A DNA stretch of 64,000 nucleotides from Exiguobacterium oxidotolerans JCM 12280. Its GTDB lineage: Bacteria > Bacillota > Bacilli > Exiguobacteriales > Exiguobacteriaceae. Below the pieces are notes generated by a model. The model did not search any database, was not told the DNA's origin, and saw only the letters and a list, made by a program, of their open reading frames with translations. Location: the NCBI RefSeq assembly GCF_000702625.1, contig NZ_JNIS01000001.1, forward strand, positions 2,174,001 through 2,238,000, given 5' to 3'. Shown here piece after piece: positions 7,699-16,488 of this stretch. The position numbers and the translations under genes were made by a program. Each line of letters begins with the position of its first letter. Position 1 is the first letter of the stretch.

Positions 7699-8750
7699 AC
7701 GGGGTAGGTACATTAATGCTTGCAAATGGGACAACGTATTCAGGAGAGCTGGTCGGTACATCATCCGCTAAAGGAGAAGTCGTCTTTTTCACCGGTATGA
7801 CCGGTTATCAAGAAGTATTGACGGACCCCTCTTACCGTGGACAAATCCTTGTTTTCACGTATCCGTTAATTGGGCAATACGGAATCGCCCATGATGAAGC
7901 AGAAAGTAATCAGATTCAAGTCGCGGGTGTCATCGTTCAAACGCTCGCACAAAACGGAGCACGAACGGATTTTGCCGACTGGTTAGCAGAAGCGGATATA
8001 CCTGTCCTGACAGGAGTCGATACACGGGCGCTTGTCCATCAACTGCGATCATCTGGCGATCAAATGGGAAGTATTGAGGCAGACGTTTTGCACGACGAGA
8101 AACGCCATCAGACAGGAATCGCATCCGTCTCCGTCCAAACGATGAAAACATATGAACTCGAGAACGCTGATGGACATATCGTTTGTCTAGATTATGGCGT
8201 CAAAAAATCGATGATTGAAGCTTTACTGGCACGGGGTATGCGCGTGACAGTTGTTCCATTCGATACAGAAGCGTCCGCCATCAAAAGATTGCAACCGGAC
8301 GGGCTGTTGTTCTCGAATGGTCCTGGAAATCCGGATCAACTTGAACCATTTCTCTTAGAAATTAAACAGCTCGCGATGGATTATCCGACGCTTGGCATTT
8401 GTATGGGGCATCAAATCATCGCGAAAGCCTTCGGCTGCCAAATCACGAAACAACATCACGGGCACCGGGGGGCAAACCACCCCGTCCGTCACCTTGCTTC
8501 CGGTCGTGTTTTTATGACCTCGCAGAATCATGGGTACGTCGTTGAGGCAGAGAGTGTTGCGGCGTCAGAGCTAGTTACGGCATACGAACATATTAACGAT
8601 GGTTCGATTGAAGGATTGATTCATCCATCGCAACCAATCATGACAGTGCAGTTTCACCCAGAAGCAAATCCGGGACCGACAGAAGCAATGGTCGTGTTTG
8701 ATCAATTCGTCGCCTCGGTTTTATCACAGGAGGTAGCCCATGTTGGATAA
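7695..8750 (+). CDS. carA: Carbamoyl-phosphate synthase small subunit, arginine pathway
   Basis: CarA hydrolyses glutamine and feeds ammonia to CarB. The class I glutamine amidotransferase domain has the nucleophile C236 in GICMGHQ, and the His and Glu of the triad in FHPEANPGP near residue 315; SNGPGNP forms the oxyanion region. The N-terminal CPSase small-subunit domain begins with GTTYSGELVG. Its position between argD and argF and the ARG boxes upstream mark it as the arginine-specific enzyme; a separate pyrimidine enzyme is expected elsewhere. It overlaps carB by 11 bp. Confidence 0.95.
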   Translation: MNGVGTLMLANGTTYSGELVGTSSAKGEVVFFTGMTGYQEVLTDPSYRGQILVFTYPLIGQYGIAHDEAESNQIQVAGVIVQTLAQNGARTDFADWLAEADIPVLTGVDTRALVHQLRSSGDQMGSIEADVLHDEKRHQTGIASVSVQTMKTYELENADGHIVCLDYGVKKSMIEALLARGMRVTVVPFDTEASAIKRLQPDGLLFSNGPGNPDQLEPFLLEIKQLAMDYPTLGICMGHQIIAKAFGCQITKQHHGHRGANHPVRHLASGRVFMTSQNHGYVVEAESVAASELVTAYEHINDGSIEGLIHPSQPIMTVQFHPEANPGPTEAMVVFDQFVASVLSQEVAHVG

Positions 8751-11700
8751 CAAAAAAGTCATGGTCATTGGATCGGGACCAATCGTCATCGGTCAGGCGG
8801 CGGAATTTGATTACTCCGGAACGCAAGCATGTCAAACACTTCGGGAAGCGGGCTGCGAGGTCATTCTCATGAATTCGAATCCGGCTACGATCATGACGGA
8901 TCCGTCGACGGCGGATCAAGTATATATCGAAGCGATGACACTCGAAAAGGCAACAGAAATCATCGAACGAGAACGCCCGACGCATTTACTTGCGACCGTT
9001 GGAGGACAGACAGCTTTGAATCTATCGCTCACGCTGGATGAAGCGGGCATCCTCGAGCAATATGGTGTTTCGTTGCTCGGAACATCGCTCGAAACGATTC
9101 GGGACGGAGAGGATCGTGAACGTTTCAAACAACGGATGATTGAATTACATCAACCACTCCCGGATAGTCAAACGATTGAAACGATTGAGGAACTGGAGAA
9201 TTTCATGGAGGACCACGGTGTACCCCTTGTCATCCGTCCTGCATTCACATTAGGGGGAACCGGTGGTGGAATCGCGACGACGAAGGAAGAAGCACGTACG
9301 CTTGCGATGAACGGTCTGCAAGCAAGTCCGATTTCCCAGTGTTTGGTCGAAGTCAGTATCGCAGGTTACAAGGAAGTGGAATATGAAGTGATGCGTGATG
9401 CATACGATACGACGATTATCGTTTGCAACATGGAAAACATCGACCCAGTCGGTGTCCACACGGGCGACTCGGTTGTCTTTGCTCCAATCCAATCGATTTC
9501 TGATCGAATGAATCAACTTCTTCGGACCGAGGCACGTCGCATCGTTTCCGCACTCGGTGTGATCGGTGGTTGCAATATCCAATTTGCGATTCATCCGACA
9601 GAGCACCGGTATTTCGTCATCGAAGTCAACCCGCGTGTCAGTCGTTCTTCCGCCTTGGCCTCGAAGGCAACAGGGTATCCGATTGCAAAACTAGCGACAC
9701 GTCTTGCGCTCGGTGAACGCTTGGATGACTGCATCAACCCCGTGACGAAAGAGACGATGGCGAGTTTTGAGCCGGCACTCGATTATATTACGGCGAAAGT
9801 ACCATGTTTCCCATTTGATTTATTTTCAGGGTGTGACCGTGCGCTCGGAACACAGATGAAGGCGACCGGCGAAAGTATGGCGATGGGGAAAACGTTAGAA
9901 GAAGCACTGCAAAAAGCATGGCGTGGTGCCGGGGTCGAACAAGCACCACTCTACCCATCATGGATGCGTGAGGCGACGAGTGAGCAGTTGTGGAAAGAAA
10001 TCACGACTCCAACCGATTTACGGTTGTTGGCGATGCTCGCCTTGCTCGATCGTCAGGCGACGACGCAGGACGAACTAGCGGCACAGACAAGTATCCAACC
10101 GCTCTTTTTAGAACTGTTTGCTCGGTTGCTGACGATACGCGACTCGCTCGACCTGACGAAGCCTGTGTCCATTCAACAAGCGAAACGGCACGGTTTTACC
10201 GATCAGCAAATTGCCGACCTCACAGGTGTGGCAGCGGAAGATGTCCACGAACTGCGGATAGCGCATGACATTACTCCTGCCTTCCAAATGATTGACACGT
10301 GCGCAGCAGAATTCGTCAGTACGACTCCTTATTACTACGGAAGTTGGTCTGGGCGAACTGAAGTACTCCCATCGAATCAACAAAAGGTCGCAGTCATCGG
10401 AGCGGGTCCGATTCGAATCGGACAAGGCATTGAATTTGATTACTGCTCCGTCCATGCGGTCCGCGCCTTACAACGTGCCGGGTACGAAACCATCATGATT
10501 AACAACAATCCGGAAACCGTTTCGACGGATTTCGAAGTGGCAGATCGCCTCTACGTTGAGCCGTTGACGATTGAGGATGTCGTTCATGTCTTAGAAGCAG
10601 AACAATGCCAAGATGTACTTGTTCAATTCGGGGGACAGACGGCAATCAGCTTAGCAGCCGATCTCGAAGCACGTGGGTATCAGTTATTAGGCACGACCTC
10701 AGACACGATTGATGCGATGGAAGACCGCCACCGGTTTTACGATTTTCTCGATCAATTAGATATTAAGCATATTCCGGGAGAAGAAGTCATGACAGTTGAT
10801 GCGTTGAAGAAGACTGTGATGGCACTTGGTTATCCTTTAATCGTTCGTCCATCGTATGTGATTGGCGGGAAAGGGATGCATATCTTAAACGACGACGCGA
10901 TGTTAGAAGCACTTTTACCATCGCTGACATTCCCAGTGCTACTCGATGCTTACATCGCAGGTCAAGAGTTGGAAGTCGATTGTATTTCAGATGGGACGAC
11001 GAGTTACGTTCCAATCATTATGGAACAAATTGAGGCGGCAGGCGTTCATTCAGGTGACTCGACGATGGTTCTTCCGCCAAAGTCAGCCTCAGCTCAGCTG
11101 CAGGATGAAATCGAGCGGATCTCTAAAAAAATCGGTCAGCATCTCTTATACCGTGGAGCATTCAATATTCAATTCGTCGTCACGGGACAACAAATCTATG
11201 TTCTAGAAATTAATCCTCGCGCGTCACGGACATTACCGATCGTCGCGAAGGTAACGGGACAACCGTTACTTGAATGGGCTGTAAAGGCAGCGATCGGTCA
11301 AAAAATCGAATTGCCGTCAGAGCGGATCGAACTCTCTTTCCATGCGGTCAAGACACCGGTCTTCTCGACGTTGAAACTGACGCATGTCGATCCAAAAACG
11401 GGTCCAATCATGCGTTCGACTGGAGAAACGTTACAGTGGACAGAAAATGGTCATGCAAAGGAGCGTTTCGTATTCGATGAAACAACGAAACGTCACATGA
11501 CCAAACCGGCGCATACGATTGCTGGTCACGGGACAGAAGCGTGGGGACAAGCGACGCCGCTCGGAGATTTCCCTGTGTTTGACGAGTGTGTTGCCTTTTT
11601 TTCTTTCATTCCTGAAGAAAAAGGACTCCGGGAACAAGCCCTTGCAAAAGGCGTTCATGTCATTACTGAGCAACATCTAGCCGAATATTACGAAACGGTT

Positions 11701-11775
11701 CGTGATTGTGCATCGATTCCAGTCAAGCCGTTAAGCGAATGGATGATCAAGCAAAAGGAGTGGATGAAAGGATGA
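8740..11775 (+). CDS. carB: Carbamoyl-phosphate synthase large subunit, arginine pathway
   Basis: CarB makes carbamoyl phosphate from bicarbonate, ammonia and two ATP. Two homologous ATP-grasp halves are visible, opening with VIGSGPIVIGQAAEFDYSG (from residue 8) and VIGAGPIRIGQGIEFDYCS (about residue 554); GGTGGGIA and GGKGMHI are the ATP loops. At 1011 residues it is shorter than pyrimidine-type CarB (about 1070): the C-terminal regulatory domain is trimmed, as in the Bacillus arginine-specific enzyme, which fits control by ArgR rather than by UMP. It overlaps argF (ATGA). Confidence 0.95.
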   Translation: MLDNKKVMVIGSGPIVIGQAAEFDYSGTQACQTLREAGCEVILMNSNPATIMTDPSTADQVYIEAMTLEKATEIIERERPTHLLATVGGQTALNLSLTLDEAGILEQYGVSLLGTSLETIRDGEDRERFKQRMIELHQPLPDSQTIETIEELENFMEDHGVPLVIRPAFTLGGTGGGIATTKEEARTLAMNGLQASPISQCLVEVSIAGYKEVEYEVMRDAYDTTIIVCNMENIDPVGVHTGDSVVFAPIQSISDRMNQLLRTEARRIVSALGVIGGCNIQFAIHPTEHRYFVIEVNPRVSRSSALASKATGYPIAKLATRLALGERLDDCINPVTKETMASFEPALDYITAKVPCFPFDLFSGCDRALGTQMKATGESMAMGKTLEEALQKAWRGAGVEQAPLYPSWMREATSEQLWKEITTPTDLRLLAMLALLDRQATTQDELAAQTSIQPLFLELFARLLTIRDSLDLTKPVSIQQAKRHGFTDQQIADLTGVAAEDVHELRIAHDITPAFQMIDTCAAEFVSTTPYYYGSWSGRTEVLPSNQQKVAVIGAGPIRIGQGIEFDYCSVHAVRALQRAGYETIMINNNPETVSTDFEVADRLYVEPLTIEDVVHVLEAEQCQDVLVQFGGQTAISLAADLEARGYQLLGTTSDTIDAMEDRHRFYDFLDQLDIKHIPGEEVMTVDALKKTVMALGYPLIVRPSYVIGGKGMHILNDDAMLEALLPSLTFPVLLDAYIAGQELEVDCISDGTTSYVPIIMEQIEAAGVHSGDSTMVLPPKSASAQLQDEIERISKKIGQHLLYRGAFNIQFVVTGQQIYVLEINPRASRTLPIVAKVTGQPLLEWAVKAAIGQKIELPSERIELSFHAVKTPVFSTLKLTHVDPKTGPIMRSTGETLQWTENGHAKERFVFDETTKRHMTKPAHTIAGHGTEAWGQATPLGDFPVFDECVAFFSFIPEEKGLREQALAKGVHVITEQHLAEYYETVRDCASIPVKPLSEWMIKQKEWMKG

Positions 11776-12704
11776 AGACGAAGCACAAGTTACAACATAT
11801 GTTGACGCTGGAAGAATTGACGGCTGAAAGTTTAACAGAGCTACTTGAGCTTGCAAAAGCAGTCAAACAATCCCCAAGCGACTATCAAACGGCACTGGCG
11901 GGAAAAAAGGTTGCGCTCTTATTCGAAAAAGCATCGACACGGACGCGGATATCATTTGAAGTCGGTGTCGTCGAACTAGGCGGATACCCGGTCGTCCTAA
12001 GTGGTGCTGACATGCAAATCGGACGCGGAGAACCGTTAAGCGATACGATCAAAGTCATGAGTCGTTACGTGGATGCATTGATGATTCGGACGTTTGCCCA
12101 TGAGACGGTCGAAACGCTTGCTACGCATGGAACGATTCCCATCATTAACGGCCTGACGGATCTACATCATCCGTGCCAAGTACTTGCAGATTTGCTGACG
12201 ATTGAAGAACACTTAGGTTCTCGTCAAGGCAAGATTTTGACGTATATCGGTGACGGAAACAATATGGCGCACTCCTTATTGCTCGGTGGAGCACTGAGTG
12301 GGATGGAAGTACGTATTTGTAGTCCGGATGCGTATGCGCCGAACGAAAAAATCGTTGCACAGGCGATAGAAATCGCGAAGGCGACAGGTGGAACAATCGA
12401 GCTCTTTACGGATCCCGTAGCAGCTGTAAAAGGTGCAGAAGTCATTTACAGTGATGTGTTTACGAGCATGGGGCAGGAGTCAGAGTCGATTGAACGCCTG
12501 AATGCCTTTGCAGGCTATCAAGTGAACCTATCTTTGCTTCGCGAGGCAGCAGATGAAGTCATCTTCTTACATTGTTTGCCGGCACACCGTGGGGAAGAGG
12601 TGACGGCTGATGTCATCGATGGGACGCACTCCGTTGTGTTCGATCAAGCAGAAAACCGTCTTCATGCTCAAAAAGCACTGATGATTGAGCTGCTAGGCAA
12701 GTAA
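11772..12704 (+). CDS. argF: Ornithine carbamoyltransferase
   Basis: ArgF joins carbamoyl phosphate and ornithine to citrulline. The 310-residue protein has the phosphate-binding motif STRTR (in FEKASTRTRISFE), HPCQ and the ornithine-site motif HCLPAHRGEE. The frame is open further upstream, but the ATG at 11772 overlaps the carB stop as ATGA, follows AAGGAG, and gives the normal N terminus MKTKHKLQHMLTLEE; the 22 extra residues of the longer reading are carB sequence out of frame. Last gene of the operon; argG and argH are not in the window. Confidence 0.96.
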   Translation: MKTKHKLQHMLTLEELTAESLTELLELAKAVKQSPSDYQTALAGKKVALLFEKASTRTRISFEVGVVELGGYPVVLSGADMQIGRGEPLSDTIKVMSRYVDALMIRTFAHETVETLATHGTIPIINGLTDLHHPCQVLADLLTIEEHLGSRQGKILTYIGDGNNMAHSLLLGGALSGMEVRICSPDAYAPNEKIVAQAIEIAKATGGTIELFTDPVAAVKGAEVIYSDVFTSMGQESESIERLNAFAGYQVNLSLLREAADEVIFLHCLPAHRGEEVTADVIDGTHSVVFDQAENRLHAQKALMIELLGK

Positions 12705-12901
12705 GTGACAGACGTTGGTTTGTTGCTTGAAAAATGAATTCAAAAAGGAATCATTCTTTCATCCGCTTTTCTCAGGGGAGGTACCCTCTTGCCCTTTTCC
12801 TGTAGAAGTTGCGTGAAGCGAGTGTTTCCTTATCCTTTCTACATGAAATGAGCTGCGTGTCCTAAATAAGCGGACGTCATGATTGAAAAGAATATGCATT
12901 G

Positions 12902-12944
12902 AAATGGCCGATGATCCCATGAAAAAAGGGATCATCGGCCATTT
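12902..12944. terminator. Strong inverted repeat, possible bidirectional terminator
   Basis: AAATGGCCGATGATCCC pairs perfectly with its 17-nt complement across a 10-nt loop. It lies between the convergent argF and the minus-strand hydrolase gene. Neither side has a clear T run, so its terminator role is likely but not certain. The rest of the 324-bp gap (12705-13028) shows no gene. Confidence 0.5.
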
Positions 12945-13028
12945 GGTTGATGAAACGTCCGTTGTGAAAATCGATATCGGAGTGACGCATGAGTCAGCCC
13001 TCTTTTCCGGTGAAAGAGACGAAGCGAA

Positions 13029-13838
13029 TTAATCGAACTGCCGTCGTGCGAGACGGGCTTCATGCTCTTTATTGACCTGTCGTTTATTTTTTTCATGGAG
13101 GCGATGCATGAAGGGAGTTCGTTGCCAAGATGCAGACCATTCCGACTCTTTTCCGGCACGGAGGCCGAGAATATAATCATAACTATGATGTAGACGTTCA
13201 ATCATATCCGTCCGCACATCACAGATATGTCCATGACCTGGTACGAGCAATTTCACCTCGTATTCATAAATGAACGATTCAAGTAGTTCGAGCGTCGTTA
13301 AATATTCCGTCGAGTCATGTTCAATCAAGGGGATTTCAACATCTGACGCATAATCCCCACAAATGAGTAAATTCATTGGCATGACGACGAAGGATAGGTG
13401 TGTTTCTTCATGACCCGGCGTCAAAAAGAAAATAAGTTTAGTCGAGCCGATGGTGAGTGTTGTTTCCGATTCTTCAATGATATGCGTAATCTCCGGAAAG
13501 AGGACAGGAGAATCGATATAGTATTCATCATTAAAATTTTGAACTTCTTCTAAAGCGACTTGTGTATCAGTTTCGATGAACCGACGGGACGCAATCGCAA
13601 TCGCGTCTTTAAAGGCATAAGCTCCTAAAATATGATCAAAGTGAGCATGGGTGTAAACGATATAGAGCGGACGTTCATGGCGGATGATTTCAACATCTCG
13701 GCGAATCGTCGCAATTTCATCCGGCAACCAGCCGGGGTCGACGACAATCAAGCAATCCGGCGTTTCAATCAAAGTTGAAGTTGTTTTCATCAATGTACTT
13801 TGATAGACGGTCACGCCCGGCATCTTCATCTGGATCAT
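13029..13838 (-). CDS. Metallo-beta-lactamase-fold hydrolase
   Basis: A 269-residue protein with the zinc motif THAHFDH (HxHxDH, about residues 72-78), a second histidine in LTPGHEETH, the bridging aspartate in ICGDYASD and VPGHGHICD. This is the glyoxalase II-like/metallo-beta-lactamase superfamily of hydrolases. There is no signal peptide, so it acts in the cytosol on an unknown substrate. Start ATG lies 5 bp after AGGAGGG. It is a single-gene unit convergent with the arg operon. Confidence 0.85.
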   Translation of the reverse strand: MIQMKMPGVTVYQSTLMKTTSTLIETPDCLIVVDPGWLPDEIATIRRDVEIIRHERPLYIVYTHAHFDHILGAYAFKDAIAIASRRFIETDTQVALEEVQNFNDEYYIDSPVLFPEITHIIEESETTLTIGSTKLIFFLTPGHEETHLSFVVMPMNLLICGDYASDVEIPLIEHDSTEYLTTLELLESFIYEYEVKLLVPGHGHICDVRTDMIERLHHSYDYILGLRAGKESEWSASWQRTPFMHRLHEKNKRQVNKEHEARLARRQFD

Positions 13839-13901
13839 GAAATCCCTCCTTTTATATCGAACTATACCCTGAAACGATGAAGAATTACCCTAGAAGACAA
13901 C

Positions 13902-13930
13902 AAAAAAGACGGCTTGCATCGCGCAAGCCG
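13902..13930 (-). terminator. Rho-independent terminator downstream of tRNA-Gly
   Basis: CGGCTTGC and GCAAGCCG (13910-13917 and 13923-13930) form a hairpin, followed on the minus strand by six T (complement of 13902-13907). It lies about 50 bp after the 3' end of the tRNA gene. Confidence 0.8.
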
Positions 13931-13980
13931 CCTGCCCTCTAGAGGGATTATGGTCGTTGACCTATGTTATGTCTTAAAAT

Positions 13981-14054
13981 TGGAGCGGGTGAAGGGAATC
14001 GAACCCTCATCATCAGCTTGGAAGGCTGAGGTTTTACCACTAAACTACACCCGC
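13981..14054 (-). tRNA. tRNA-Gly (anticodon TCC)
   Basis: On the minus strand the 7-bp acceptor stem GCGGGTG / CACCCGC is followed by T-CCA, so the CCA end is encoded. The anticodon stem TCAGC / GCTGA encloses the loop CTTCCAA with anticodon TCC, reading GGA and GGG. The T arm contains GGTTCGATTCC. Length is 74 nt. Confidence 0.95.
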
Positions 14055-14226
14055 ATGAGTGCTACATGAAATATAGTAGCATAGCAAAGCAGTTATTTCC
14101 ATAACTTTTATGAAAAAAAGCTATTTCGGTTGATTTTATGTGTACAATAATAATAGCTAAATCGTTTACATGAGCTTCCTGTAACGATTGTGAATGGCTG
14201 AAGATGGATAGAGGAGCGTATGAGTA

Positions 14227-14772
14227 GTGAACAAAGTTCAAGTTTGGAGCGAACAGCCGATGGGAAAAGGATGGAGGGCACAATGCCATCATCAAATCGA
14301 TCGTCATCGCTTCACGACAGGAGAGTGGTTCCTTAACGCAAGCTTACTTGCCTTTTCGATTGAACAGGATGCGGATATGTTACCGGACGTGCTTCCGAAC
14401 GTGTTGAACATCCCGCTGGTCTCTGAACGGATGAAACAGGCGCTTGAACAGTTTACACCGTTTTCTGTTCAATGTCTTCGGGTTCAACTTCAAACGAGAT
14501 CGGGATGGAGCAACTACTATCTCATCAATATATTAGCTGTCAGACGGGTGGAACATCTACATAAGACGAACATTTTCCGACCGATCGGAAAAAAGTATGT
14601 CTACTTCATGACAGAGCGACTCGTTCAAGATTCGCTCGGTGTCCATCATCTATTGCGAGACGAACTGACAGATCGAATTTTCGTCTCCAGTCAGCTAGCA
14701 CGGTATTTAGAACGACTGACCGTGACCGGGATACAATTTGACGAGATAAATCGAATGGAGGAATTAATATGA
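14227..14772 (+). CDS. Imm11-like (DUF1629-like) immunity-type protein
   Basis: A 181-residue soluble protein. The C-terminal half follows the pattern of Imm11/DUF1629 proteins: YYLINILAV, then a hydrophobic HHLLRDELTDRIFVSSQLARYLE and finally LTVTGIQFDEI, resembling the family's IFVSExLKxxLE-GITGxxF ending. Members occur as antidotes of polymorphic toxins, but many are stand-alone. Start is GTG, 10 bp after GAGGAG; a stop lies just upstream in frame. Its stop overlaps the next gene (ATGA), so the two are co-translated. No toxin gene is visible. Assignment is by pattern and tentative. Confidence 0.5.
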   Translation: MNKVQVWSEQPMGKGWRAQCHHQIDRHRFTTGEWFLNASLLAFSIEQDADMLPDVLPNVLNIPLVSERMKQALEQFTPFSVQCLRVQLQTRSGWSNYYLINILAVRRVEHLHKTNIFRPIGKKYVYFMTERLVQDSLGVHHLLRDELTDRIFVSSQLARYLERLTVTGIQFDEINRMEELI

Positions 14773-15188
14773 AACAATACACGGTCGATAATTGGATTAC
14801 ACTTGAATATCCACAAACGTTTGAATATCAAGAAGAAGAGACTTTTGTCAGTTTTTATTCGACAGAAGAAAATGCGATGGGAACCTTACAACTTTCGATT
14901 TATGAGTCGGACGCGGAGGAATTGACGCCATTCGAAGCAGCCGAACAAGAAATCAATCTGTTGGTTGAAGAATTTGATATCGAATTAACGAGTCCACTTG
15001 AAACGCGTCGTAATTCAATGAAAGAAGCGTTGCTCGCAGTAGATGGAAAAGAGGAAGGTATCTTCCTTCGCATTTTTGCGTATTCAGATGGAGAACGCCT
15101 TGTATTATTAACGTATTCAGCGGATCGCGAATCGCTCGAGTTAGAAGAAATCGAAACAATCATGACATCTTTAAAATGGATTTCTTGA
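14769..15188 (+). CDS. DUF3805/PsbP-like small protein
   Basis: A 139-residue acidic protein with no signal peptide. It opens with VDNWITLEYPQTFEYQEEETFVSFYS, a strand-turn-strand pattern typical of PsbP-like/DUF3805 domains, has an acidic middle and ends in a short helix and strand (ETIMTSLKWIS). Such domains are often found next to immunity-like genes. It overlaps the Imm11-like gene by 4 bp and is followed by a terminator. Function unknown; the family match is from memory of the fold pattern. Confidence 0.5.
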   Translation: MKQYTVDNWITLEYPQTFEYQEEETFVSFYSTEENAMGTLQLSIYESDAEELTPFEAAEQEINLLVEEFDIELTSPLETRRNSMKEALLAVDGKEEGIFLRIFAYSDGERLVLLTYSADRESLELEEIETIMTSLKWIS

Positions 15189-15264
15189 ATTGAAAAAAGG
15201 TGCTAATTCAAAACGATTCCCTTCACAATTCTTTGTGATGGACCGTTTCGTCCTTGGTGTAAGA

Positions 15265-15309
15265 AACGCCGATGATTCCGTTTTTCATACGGAGTCATCG
15301 GCGTTTTTT
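15265..15309 (+). terminator. Rho-independent terminator of the Imm11-like pair
   Basis: AACGCCGATGATTCCGT pairs with ACGGAGTCATCGGCGTT and is followed by seven T. The following 200 bp to 15509 hold no convincing gene. Confidence 0.85.
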
Positions 15310-15464
15310 TGCTTCATCTCGTTCATGATGACTGGATGCACACTTGGTTCCCGTATGCGAAAAGCCCTTTTTCTTTGAACACAGTAAACAAGTGTTTCAC
15401 GCACTTTTCAGGGGTGACACGCCAACATGCTCTTCACTCGTCCTAAAAATTTGTTTACAGCCGT

Positions 15465-15489
15465 AGCTGACGTTAACGTCAGCTCTTTT
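15465..15489 (+). terminator. Perfect 20-bp palindrome followed by T run
   Basis: AGCTGACGTTAACGTCAGCT at 15465-15484 is a perfect palindrome with CTTTTTG after it. On the plus strand this looks like a terminator with almost no loop; as a DNA palindrome it could also be a protein site. It lies 25 bp beyond the end of the minus-strand hydrolase gene. Confidence 0.4.
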
Positions 15490-15509
15490 TGTTTCGAATA
15501 AGAGCCCTG

Positions 15510-16469
15510 TTAAGAGCCCTGTTTTCGAATGGAAGCAGGATATGGAGCGTTGATATGATTATTCAACCAACCGGCAATGTCTGCGAACACACGAATGCGT
15601 TCGAACTCATGGAAGAGTTCATGACGTAAACCGCGATAGACGGTCAGTTGAGTATCTTCGACGCGAACGCGATTGTAGGCGTCAAACAATGCGTGAATTC
15701 CTTTTCCATCAAAGGCGACCGGATCATCTTCTCCGGCGACGAGTAGAAGGGGGAGATGCCGTGGGTGCTGATAAAGATTTGCTAGCGCATTGACGGATTT
15801 GGTTGCCGTCAAGAGCTCATGGAAAAATCCGAGTGTTACGGTCTGCCCTGAAAGTGGATCTTCATCATACCGTAAGACGGATTGTGGATCTGAAGATAAC
15901 CAGGCATTCGACGAAAGGGCGGGGAAAAAACGTAAGTTGTATCGACCGAATACAGCACGTGCCATCCCTTCAGCAGGTTGTTTGGCGGAAGTATTAGCAA
16001 TCAACCGTTTGACGAGTTGTTTACTGACTGCTCCTGAAACTCCAGCATCGGTAGGTGGACCACTGGCGATGACGCCTGCTAGCTCATGCCCAAGCGTTTG
16101 GCCAAGGCGTCGTGAGATGAGGGAACCAAAACTATGCCCGAATGCGAAAACCGGTAATTCAGGATACTGTTGCTTAATATCTTGTACGAGCTCCTCTGCA
16201 TCCTGAATGAGTTGTTCAAACCCTTGGTTCGGCTCTAAGTGGCCGAGGGCATCTTGCTGCTGCGCACGTTCACCAAAACAGCGAAGGTCGGGAATGAAAG
16301 TATGGAAATGGTGAGCATAGAGAAATTCTGCGAATTCGTCATAGCGTGCCCCATGTTCCATCATGCCATGGAAAACGATGACGACTCCCTTTGGTGCTTG
16401 TGCTTCTAGGATCCGCATATTTGTTGTATAGCCATCAGAAGCAATCCAGTGCGTATGATTAATTGTCAC
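15510..16469 (-). CDS. Alpha/beta hydrolase, lysophospholipase / monoacylglycerol lipase type
   Basis: The protein has VIVFHGMMEHGARYD (oxyanion region), the nucleophile serine in GHSFGS, the acid in VAGEDDPVA and the histidine in GLRHELFHE, the order of Serine-aminopeptidase-S33 type lysophospholipases. No signal peptide, so it is cytosolic. I place the start at a GTG (M-T-I-N-H-T-H-W) because AGAGAGG lies 9 bp upstream of it; the frame is open to a TTG at 16502 and an ATG at 16478, but the latter directly abuts the ribosome site. It follows fhs and is probably co-transcribed with it. The stop codon lies in a 12-bp tandem duplication. Confidence 0.8.
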   Translation of the reverse strand: MTINHTHWIASDGYTTNMRILEAQAPKGVVIVFHGMMEHGARYDEFAEFLYAHHFHTFIPDLRCFGERAQQQDALGHLEPNQGFEQLIQDAEELVQDIKQQYPELPVFAFGHSFGSLISRRLGQTLGHELAGVIASGPPTDAGVSGAVSKQLVKRLIANTSAKQPAEGMARAVFGRYNLRFFPALSSNAWLSSDPQSVLRYDEDPLSGQTVTLGFFHELLTATKSVNALANLYQHPRHLPLLLVAGEDDPVAFDGKGIHALFDAYNRVRVEDTQLTVYRGLRHELFHEFERIRVFADIAGWLNNHINAPYPASIRKQGS

Positions 16470-16488
16470 ATGTCTCATCCTCTCTTGA

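Noticed and set aside
11706-11771. 22-residue extension of ArgF
   Set aside because: It is out-of-frame carB sequence; the ATG at 11772 gives the usual N terminus and ATGA coupling.
15190-15378. 62-codon plus-strand frame
   Set aside because: It begins 1 bp after the previous stop and runs through a strong terminator hairpin, so it is not likely to be translated.
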